Assembly (NCBI GenBank): GCA_016287975.1
Contig: JAEEXV010000075.1
Coordinates: 7,680 to 71,679 of the forward strand
DNA length: 64,000 nucleotides
Reading direction: 5' to 3'
Origin: Lentisphaeria bacterium
Lineage (GTDB): Bacteria; Verrucomicrobiota; Lentisphaeria; Oligosphaerales; Oligosphaeraceae
The position numbers and the translations under genes were made by a program. Below, one piece after another: positions 17,406 through 24,254 of the stretch. The notes below the pieces were generated by a model. The model was not told the DNA's origin. It made no database searches and was given only the letters and a program-made list of their open reading frames with translations. Numbering within the stretch: the first letter of the stretch is position 1; the number at the start of each line of letters is the position of its first letter.

Positions 17406-17708
17406 ATGAAACTCGTCTTCATCGTCTTCAACATCTCCATCCAGGAGGACGTCGAGCAGCGCCTCCGCCAGCTCGGCATCGACTGCTACACCCTCTGGCC
17501 CCGCCTCCAGGGCAAGGGCGTCTCCACAGGCCCCCGCATGGACACCAGCATCTGGCCGGGCGCCAACGCCGCCATGATGGTCGTCACCGCCGAGGACAAG
17601 GCCAGGGAACTCCTCGCCGCCGTCGACGAAATGCGCCGCACCATCGGAAAAAACGAGGGGATCAAGGCCTTCCTCCTCAATGTCGAGGCCATGACGGGCG
17701 ACATCTAG
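17406..17708 (+). CDS. P-II-like transporter-associated protein (PG0541 type)
   Basis: A 100-residue protein with a small alpha/beta pattern: MKLVFIVFNISIQEDVEQRL, LGIDCYTLWPRLQGKG, NAAMMVVTAEDKARELLAAV, EGIKAFLLNVEAM. This resembles PG0541-family proteins, P-II/ferredoxin-fold partners encoded beside RND pumps in Bacteroidetes. It starts 7 nt after the RND gene, so it is the last gene of the efflux operon. It probably sits at the cytoplasmic face of the pump and senses a ligand or modulates activity; that is inferred from position and fold. Confidence 0.75.
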   Translation: MKLVFIVFNISIQEDVEQRLRQLGIDCYTLWPRLQGKGVSTGPRMDTSIWPGANAAMMVVTAEDKARELLAAVDEMRRTIGKNEGIKAFLLNVEAMTGDI

Positions 17709-17820
17709 CCCCGCGCCGCGCCCCATCTGATTCCCGACTGCGCCGCCCGACGGATTGCCATTGACGGCTTATAGTATTGCATTCGCCACATCCGTCCGTT
17801 CTCCCAAAGGGCTATTCCGC

Positions 17821-19866
17821 ATGCGCTATCTCCTGCCACTTTTCGCCGTCTTCGCGCTCGTCTCCTGCTCCACGCCGACCGTCGTCCAGATCGCCGAGGA
17901 AAAGGCGCCGTTCACCCTGCACGGGAACTTCTGCGACCACATGGTCCTCCAGCGCGACGTCCCCATCCGCCTCTCGGGCACCGCCAAGCCAGGGCAGACC
18001 ATCATCGTCTCCCTGAGCATCTTCAAGAAATACTGCTACGCCCGAAGCAACGGCGAGTGGGAGGTCACCATGAGCACCCCCGCCCCTGGCGGCCCCTACA
18101 CCCTCACCATCGACGGCGCCGCCGACACGCCGCCCCAGGTCATCCGCGACATCATGGTCGGGGATGTCTGGCTCTGCGCGGGCACCGGGCAGCTGATGAT
18201 GCCCGTCTGGTCCGACAAGCCCGACTGGCGCCTCCCCGACGGCGAGGCCATCGTCCTCGACAACCGCAACACCAGCCAGATCCGCTTCTTCGACTGCACT
18301 CCCGCGCGCTTCGGGTCCCCCCTCGGCCCGCAGGCCGACCCGCGCGGACAGTGGATGGTCCCCGACCCCCGCATCATCTCCGGCTCCTCCGCCCTCGCCT
18401 ACCTCTTCGCCCAGAACCTCCAGCAGAGCCTCCACGTCCCCATCGGCATCATCCTTTGCGCCTGGGACGGCACCCGCATCCAGCCGTGGATCAGCGAACA
18501 GGGCTTCATGGCGGGCCGCCACAAGGAGGAGCAGCGCACGATCCAGGCGCTCCGCTTCAAGACGCCGGAATCCCTCGCCCGCGAGGAAGCCCTCCGCAAC
18601 CAGCTCATCGCCTGGCGCGTCACCCTCAACGGCCTCGAAAGCGAGGACGACCGCCTCGCCGCCCAAGAGTGGGCCTCCCCTGAACTCGACGACAGCGCGG
18701 CGCCGTGGCAATCCCTCCCCGCCGAGCAGACCGTCATCCCCGACGGGCGCGTCGGCTTCCACTGGCTCCGCTACCGGATGGACAACCTCCCCACCTCCTG
18801 GCGCCACCAGCAGCTCACCCTCCAGCTCGGCATCATAGACGGCCTGGAGGAGGTCTATGTCAACGGCACCCTGATCGACGCCGCCGACACCTCCATCCTC
18901 CCCGAGTGGAAATACCCGCGCACCTACCTCATCCCCGGCACCCTCGCCACCACCAACCAGCTCGTCATCGCCCTGCGCATCGCCAACCTCACCCCTGGCG
19001 GCGGCCTCGTCAGCCACCCCTCGGAGCGCCGCCTCAGCCGCACCAGCCACCCCACCACGCGGATCCCGCTCAACGGCAACTGGCGCTACCGCCAGGAGTG
19101 CACCTTCAAGCCAGACCAGATCCCCATCCGCCCCGACAAGGACCTCCCCCTGAGTTCCAAGAACTTCCCCGCCACCATCTTCAACGCCATGATCGCCCCC
19201 TGGACCAGATACCCCATCCGAGGCGTCCTCTGGGCGCATGGCGACGCCGACCTCAAGCAGGCCGACGAATACGTCTACTATCTGCGCACCCTCGTCAACG
19301 ACTGGAGAAGCGCCTGGGGCAACAAGTCCATGCCCTTCCTCATCTGCCAGCTCGGCTCCAATCCCGAGGCGGGGGAGGAATGGGAGAAAATCCGCACGGC
19401 CCAGGAGAAGATGCTTGACTTCCCCCAGGTCTACATGCTCGCCAACGACTTCCCCCACTCGAAACTCGCCGACACCTGCTCGCAAATCGCCCAGAACCTC
19501 TCGGGGAAGGCGTTGTCCCTCAGCGGCGCGCAGGTCGAGACCATCGACCAAGGCCCCACCCCCATCATCGCCACCCGCGAAAACACCGGCCTCCGCATCC
19601 GATTCTCCAACGTCGGACAGGGGCTCGTCATCAGCAGGGGCGACGCGCTCTTCGGCTTCGAAATCGCGGGCGAGGACGGGCAGTTCCACGCCGCCAAGGC
19701 CGTCATTGACGGCAACAGCGTCCTGCTCACCTCCCCCGAAGTCCCGCAGCCCCTCCAGGCCCGCTACGGCTGGCAGGGCCAGAGCGAGAAACTCAACCTC
19801 GCCAACCAGTCGGGCTTCCTCGCCGAGCCATTCCGAATCGACACCCGCAAGAAGTCCACCCGATGA
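17821..19866 (+). CDS. Sialate O-acetylesterase-like lipoprotein with degenerate SGNH active site
   Basis: A 681-residue secreted lipoprotein (lipobox ALVSC, Cys16; start chosen at ATG 17821 because it begins the signal peptide). It follows the sialate O-acetylesterase (9-O-acetyl-sialic-acid esterase) layout: N-terminal NFCDHMVLQRDVPIRLSG, then GDVWLCAGTGQLMMPVW, an inserted jelly-roll (YRMDNLPTSWRHQQLTLQLG), and a late block GVLWAHGDADLKQADEYVYY. In active enzymes the first block is LCSGQSNM and the late block WYQGESN. Here the nucleophile-Ser position is Gly123 and the late block reads WAHGDAD. It is therefore probably a non-catalytic binder or an enzyme of changed mechanism. A TATAGT -10-like box lies at 17770-17775. 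Confidence 0.8.
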   Translation: MRYLLPLFAVFALVSCSTPTVVQIAEEKAPFTLHGNFCDHMVLQRDVPIRLSGTAKPGQTIIVSLSIFKKYCYARSNGEWEVTMSTPAPGGPYTLTIDGAADTPPQVIRDIMVGDVWLCAGTGQLMMPVWSDKPDWRLPDGEAIVLDNRNTSQIRFFDCTPARFGSPLGPQADPRGQWMVPDPRIISGSSALAYLFAQNLQQSLHVPIGIILCAWDGTRIQPWISEQGFMAGRHKEEQRTIQALRFKTPESLAREEALRNQLIAWRVTLNGLESEDDRLAAQEWASPELDDSAAPWQSLPAEQTVIPDGRVGFHWLRYRMDNLPTSWRHQQLTLQLGIIDGLEEVYVNGTLIDAADTSILPEWKYPRTYLIPGTLATTNQLVIALRIANLTPGGGLVSHPSERRLSRTSHPTTRIPLNGNWRYRQECTFKPDQIPIRPDKDLPLSSKNFPATIFNAMIAPWTRYPIRGVLWAHGDADLKQADEYVYYLRTLVNDWRSAWGNKSMPFLICQLGSNPEAGEEWEKIRTAQEKMLDFPQVYMLANDFPHSKLADTCSQIAQNLSGKALSLSGAQVETIDQGPTPIIATRENTGLRIRFSNVGQGLVISRGDALFGFEIAGEDGQFHAAKAVIDGNSVLLTSPEVPQPLQARYGWQGQSEKLNLANQSGFLAEPFRIDTRKKSTR

Positions 19867-19908
19867 CGTTTCCCCCCGCTTTCACCGCCCCTTGATGCGT
19901 GCATCCCT

Positions 19909-21837
19909 ATGCGTCTGCTTGTTGCCATCTATGCCTTCCACGCCGGCACCGCCCAAAGCCAGGACGCCTGCGGACTTCTCACCGAGGCCCCGCAGCACGG
20001 CCAGGAAGTCACCCTGCTGACTTCCCCAGGGCAGCAACTGCCTGAATGCACCAGGGGCCTCCGCATCCTCCAGCCATCCCTCGGCGGAGCCCTCGTCCCC
20101 CAGTGGATCCGGTTCCGACGCTTCGCCGACGCATTCGCCCAGGCCGCCGCCTCGGGCGAATACGACCGCACCATCGCGCTGGACGAACTGCCTGGCGCCG
20201 ATTGCCACATCTCGCTGGTATACAACGAGACCGATCAATTATTCCCCGAGGGCTTCGCCGCCTGGTTCTCGCCCGCCGCACGCCTCCGCTACACCCTGCG
20301 CCAGCAGCTCTATCTGCCGCCGAGCGCCACCCGCATCTGCTATCTCTCCCGACAGCAATACCACCTCCTCCAGAACCGCTTCGGGCTGCCGCAGCAGCGC
20401 CTCTTCCCGCTGCCGCCAGGGCTCCCCTCCCACTGGAATCCGCCTGAATCCGAAGAGGAGACCAGCCAGTGCCGCGCGAGCCTCCTCAAACGGCTCTCCC
20501 TTCCCGCCAGCGCCCGCCTCATCCTGCAATGCACGGACCACTGGAAGGAACACGGCGTCGACCTCGCCCTCCAGTCCCTCGCCCACATGCCCGCCAAACT
20601 GCGCGCGCAGTGCCACTTCCTGCTCTGCTCCTCCATCGGCGACGACAACAGCCTCGCCGCCCTCGCCAACGAATGCGGCTTCCCCTTCAGGCAGGTCCAT
20701 GTCATCCCGCGCGACGGCAACCTGCGGCCGATCTTCCTCGGCGCGGATCTCCTCATCCATCCCGCGCGGCAGGCCACCGCCACCCCCGTCCTCCTGCAGG
20801 CGCTGGCCTCCCACCTCCCCGTCATCTGCACCTCCCTCTGCACCTACAGCGCCTACGTGCAGAATGCGGGATGCCCCGTCATCCCCGCCAACCCCATCCA
20901 CCGCGAGACCATCGACGACGCCCTCGCCTTCACCCTGCCGCAGCTCGCCGTGCTGCGCCACGCCGTCTCCGAATACGCCGCCCGCCACCGTTTCGGCGCC
21001 CGCACCGAGGCCTTCCTCGACATCCTCGCCAACCACTGCCCGCGCCAGCACTCGGGGGCAATCCACCTGAAGCCCGACCACCTGGAACTCATCCTTGAAG
21101 AGCACCGGCGCCAAATCGACGCCTCCAGCGCCCTCAAGAACCAGGCCAAGCGCGCCGTCACCCGCGTCAAGACGCCAAAGGGCTCCTTCATCGTCAAGGA
21201 ATTCCGCCCGCGCTGGTTCGGCCACCACAAGGCTCTCTGCCAAGAGGCCTGCGACGCCACCCGCCTCATGCGCGGCTATACCCCGCCCTGCACCGACCCG
21301 ATCTCCGTCCCGAACTCCAGAAGCGCATTCCTCGTCCTCCAGGACTGCGGCGCGGGCAACTTCTACGAAACCGCCTACAGCCAACGCCCCAACTCCACGC
21401 TGCTCTACCACGCCTGCGGCGCGCTGCTTGCCGACCTGCACACCTCAGGGCTCTACCACGCCGACACCAAGCCCACGAACTTCGTCGCCAACGACCTCTG
21501 CCAGAACTCCTGCAACCGCCCCGTCTGCCTCGTCGACTGCGACCACGTGACCCGCTACCAGCCACCCGTCCCCATGAGCCTGCGCATCCGCAACGCCGCG
21601 CAGTTCCTCGCGGGCACGGGCAAACTCGCGCGCATGGACGAGAAACTCTGGCACACGCTCCTCAAGGCCTTCTGCAAAGGCTACGAGACCCACGCCAACC
21701 TCAACGCCGCCGAAATCGAGCAGTTCTGGCACCAGGTGCGCCTCCTGATCGTGTCCCCTGGCAAGATCGAGGTCAACCTGCCCCCAGGGCTCATCGCCCC
21801 GCCCGTCGCCCCGACCGAAATCGTCGCAGTACGGTAG
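19909..21837 (+). CDS. Fusion of WaaG-like glycosyltransferase and WaaP-like LPS core kinase
   Basis: A 642-residue two-domain protein. Residues 1-385 resemble the GT4 enzyme WaaG (LPS heptose glucosyltransferase), with RPIFLGADLLIHPARQATAT and VLLQALASHLPVICTSLCTY. Residues ~395-640 are a WaaP/Kdo-type sugar kinase: K430 (FIVKEFRP), catalytic loop H517-A-D519-T-K521-P-T-N524, and the metal motif D543-C-D545. The kinase half is complete. In the GT half the two Glu of the retaining EX7E motif are replaced by Ala289 and Gln297, so transfer activity is uncertain. The fusion would couple sugar addition and phosphorylation of the inner LPS core on the cytoplasmic membrane face. The next gene starts 9 nt later. 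Confidence 0.85.
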   Translation: MRLLVAIYAFHAGTAQSQDACGLLTEAPQHGQEVTLLTSPGQQLPECTRGLRILQPSLGGALVPQWIRFRRFADAFAQAAASGEYDRTIALDELPGADCHISLVYNETDQLFPEGFAAWFSPAARLRYTLRQQLYLPPSATRICYLSRQQYHLLQNRFGLPQQRLFPLPPGLPSHWNPPESEEETSQCRASLLKRLSLPASARLILQCTDHWKEHGVDLALQSLAHMPAKLRAQCHFLLCSSIGDDNSLAALANECGFPFRQVHVIPRDGNLRPIFLGADLLIHPARQATATPVLLQALASHLPVICTSLCTYSAYVQNAGCPVIPANPIHRETIDDALAFTLPQLAVLRHAVSEYAARHRFGARTEAFLDILANHCPRQHSGAIHLKPDHLELILEEHRRQIDASSALKNQAKRAVTRVKTPKGSFIVKEFRPRWFGHHKALCQEACDATRLMRGYTPPCTDPISVPNSRSAFLVLQDCGAGNFYETAYSQRPNSTLLYHACGALLADLHTSGLYHADTKPTNFVANDLCQNSCNRPVCLVDCDHVTRYQPPVPMSLRIRNAAQFLAGTGKLARMDEKLWHTLLKAFCKGYETHANLNAAEIEQFWHQVRLLIVSPGKIEVNLPPGLIAPPVAPTEIVAVR

Positions 21838-21846
21838 CCCCTGCTT

Positions 21847-22731
21847 ATGTTCGAGAACGCCCTGCTCTCCCTGGATTCCCGACGCCGCGTCACGGCCGGC
21901 TCCCCAAAAGCCCTCCGCGACGCCATCCGCCGCGGCGGCGATCTGCGCATCTATACGGGCTTCAAGCACAACGAGCATATCGACGTCCATTCCGACAACC
22001 CCGAACTGATCCACGAGATCTCCGATTTCCGCGTGACCTGGCTCCTCGACGACCGCTGGGTCGCGGGCGCCATGAACCTGCGCATGCCCGTCGTACCTCC
22101 TGGCATCTTCGGGCCGCGCCCGTCCTGGTCCTTCTTCCTCTACAACGAGGACGGCTCCCAGGCCATCGCGCGCCCGTTCCTCGACGGGCAGACGCGCGTG
22201 CCCCCCACTGGCGAGTTCCCCGCCGTCTCCCCCGCCGACATGCCCAAATACCACACTTTGAGCGACTTCGACCAGGGGACCAACGCCCCTTCCCAGAACT
22301 TCGTCTACGACTTCGAGGCCTACCACTTCTTCGTCAACGACTGCTGGGAGGAGATCTACGCCCATGACGCCCAGGGCACCCCCCTCCTCGGCTCCTACGA
22401 CGACCTCACCTCCGCCTTCCTCGCCAACCGCGAACTCAAGGCCGCCATCCGCGACTTCGGCCGCGCCCCTGGAGAACCGACCTGCGAACTCTTCACCCAT
22501 CTCGGCTCGGGATACCAGAACACCGAAACCCGAAACTTCTGCATCAACTCACAGCCCGTCGTCGTCGTCCAGCCCGCCATCCCCCTGCGATATGCCAGCG
22601 GCAACTGGTCTTTCGGAAACATGATCCTCCGCTCCAACGGCGAAGTGACCTACTGGAAGTGCGACCCCTATCTCATGCAATACTCCAAGGTCACCTGCCG
22701 CTGCCCCATCCGATATTTCGCCCGCCGCTGA
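21847..22731 (+). CDS. Unknown protein, co-transcribed with the WaaG-WaaP fusion
   Basis: A 294-residue soluble protein (MFENALLSLDSRRRVTAG) with no signal peptide, membrane segment or known catalytic motif. Tryptophan-, tyrosine- and proline-rich blocks (GPRPSWSFFLYNEDGSQA, QNFVYDFEAYHFFVNDCWEE, GNWSFGNMILRSNGEVTYW) suggest a beta-rich globular fold. Repeated cysteines near the C-terminus (KCDPYLMQYSKVTCRCP) could bind a metal. It begins 9 nt after the LPS glycosyltransferase/kinase gene on the same strand, so a role in envelope glycan or LPS synthesis is plausible. I do not recognise the family. Confidence 0.65.
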   Translation: MFENALLSLDSRRRVTAGSPKALRDAIRRGGDLRIYTGFKHNEHIDVHSDNPELIHEISDFRVTWLLDDRWVAGAMNLRMPVVPPGIFGPRPSWSFFLYNEDGSQAIARPFLDGQTRVPPTGEFPAVSPADMPKYHTLSDFDQGTNAPSQNFVYDFEAYHFFVNDCWEEIYAHDAQGTPLLGSYDDLTSAFLANRELKAAIRDFGRAPGEPTCELFTHLGSGYQNTETRNFCINSQPVVVVQPAIPLRYASGNWSFGNMILRSNGEVTYWKCDPYLMQYSKVTCRCPIRYFARR

Positions 22732-22755
22732 CCCGCATAGCCACGCCCGCCATCC

Positions 22756-22862
22756 TGGCGCGGGAAAGGCACGCCCCGCAGTGCAGCCGGTCTGTGCCGC
22801 GCCATTCCTGGCTCGAGCGTCCTGTGCCGCGCCATTTTTGGCGCGGGAAAGGCGCGCCCCGC
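22756..22862. repeat. Short interleaved direct repeats between convergent genes
   Basis: A 24-bp unit TGGCGCGGGAAAGGC(A/G)CGCCCCGC occurs at 22756-22779 and 22839-22862 with one mismatch. A second unit CTGTGCCGCGCCATT occurs at 22792-22806 and 22822-22836. The whole convergent intergenic region (22732-22873) is made of these pieces; no T-tract terminator is seen. Confidence 0.8.
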
Positions 22863-22873
22863 GAGGCGGCGGT

Positions 22874-24229
22874 CTATGAAGTGAACTGCGCGCGCCGTTT
22901 CCAGCCGCCCGAGCGGTATCGCCAGACAAAGCAGGTGACGCGCACGACCCAGTCGGCGATCATGGCGGACCACACGGCCAGGGCGCCAGTATGGAAGATC
23001 GCGGCGAGGAGATAGCTGCAACCGATGCGCACCGCGAACATGGAGACGATGGAGACGATCATCGTGAACTTGACGTCGTTCGCGGCGCGCAGCGCATTGG
23101 GGAAGACGAACGAGGCGGGCCACAGCAGCACCCCGAATCCCAGGTGGATGCACGCGAGCGTGCCGCCCAGGTTGAGCACCTCGGGCGTCAGTTTCCCGTA
23201 GCATTTCAGCAGCAGCGGCATCACCGCCAGCACTATCAGCGCGTTGACGGCGCACACGGCATACGCCCACCGCATCATCTTGCGGATGTAGTAGCGGCAC
23301 TGCCCCTCGTCGCCCGCCCCCACCGACTGCCCGACCACCGTGATCATCGCCAGCCCGAAGCCGATGCCGCACAGGATCGTCAGCCCGCCGATATTGTTGC
23401 CGACCGCGTTCGCCGCGATCTGCACCGTCCCATACCCCGCGATCAGCCCCACCACCAGCACCCGCCCCAGCTGGAACAGCCCGCTCTCGATCCCGTTGGG
23501 CACCCCGATGAACAGGATGCGCCGCACCAGCCCCCAGTGGATGTGGAAGGGCTCATGCCAGTCCACATAGACGGGGCGTGTCCGCTGGCTCAGGATGCAC
23601 AGCACCATCGCCATCGCGGCGATGCGCGAGAGCAGCGTCGCCGTCGCCGCACCCGCGACGCCCTGCTTCAGCACGAAGATGAAGATGTAGTTCCCGATGA
23701 CATTGAGCACATTCGTCACGGTCGAACTGTACATCGACCACTGCGAGCATTTCATCGCGCGCAGCAGCGACGTGCAGGAGCAGTAGACGGCGATGACGGG
23801 GTAGGTGCACGCCGTCACCCGAAAATACGCGACTGCCTCGTGGAGCACGTCTGGCGGCAGGTTTCCGAAGACGAGGCGCAGGAGATGCCTGTTCCCCAGT
23901 TCGCAGCCCAAAGTCAGCAGCAGCCCGAAGACCAGGTTCAGCACCAGCAGCTGCCGCGCGCTCGAACGCGCGTCCGCCTCCTTCTTCGCCCCCAGGAACT
24001 GCGCCGCCACCACCGCCCCGCCCGTCGCCAGCGCGAAGTAGATGTTGCCGATGAAGTTGTTCACCATGTCCACCAGCGACACCCCCGACACGCTCGCGTC
24101 CCCCTGCGACGAGATCATCATCGTGTCGATCATCCCGACGCTCACGAACAGCATCTGCTCTATGATCATCGGGATGACCAGCTTCACCAGGTCGCGGTTG
24201 CTGAACAGGGTGTATTTCGGCGTCTCCAT
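22874..24229 (-). CDS. MATE-family efflux transporter
   Basis: A 451-residue multidrug and toxin extrusion type transporter with twelve predicted membrane helices in two related halves. The N-terminal half begins FSNRDLVKLVIPMIIEQML followed by SVGMIDTMMISSQGDASVSG, the conserved MATE TM1-TM2 segment. The second half repeats the pattern in LVRRILFIGVPNGIESGLFQ and NAVGNNIGGLTILCGIGFG. It probably exports cationic compounds or metabolites by Na+ or H+ antiport. It starts 25 nt after the CBM9/TIM-barrel gene and is the last gene of a LamG-glycosidase-MATE unit; the link to glycan use may be only transcriptional. Confidence 0.92.
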   Translation of the reverse strand: METPKYTLFSNRDLVKLVIPMIIEQMLFVSVGMIDTMMISSQGDASVSGVSLVDMVNNFIGNIYFALATGGAVVAAQFLGAKKEADARSSARQLLVLNLVFGLLLTLGCELGNRHLLRLVFGNLPPDVLHEAVAYFRVTACTYPVIAVYCSCTSLLRAMKCSQWSMYSSTVTNVLNVIGNYIFIFVLKQGVAGAATATLLSRIAAMAMVLCILSQRTRPVYVDWHEPFHIHWGLVRRILFIGVPNGIESGLFQLGRVLVVGLIAGYGTVQIAANAVGNNIGGLTILCGIGFGLAMITVVGQSVGAGDEGQCRYYIRKMMRWAYAVCAVNALIVLAVMPLLLKCYGKLTPEVLNLGGTLACIHLGFGVLLWPASFVFPNALRAANDVKFTMIVSIVSMFAVRIGCSYLLAAIFHTGALAVWSAMIADWVVRVTCFVWRYRSGGWKRRAQFTS

Positions 24230-24254
24230 TCGGGCGGGCGTTCGCGACCTCGTC

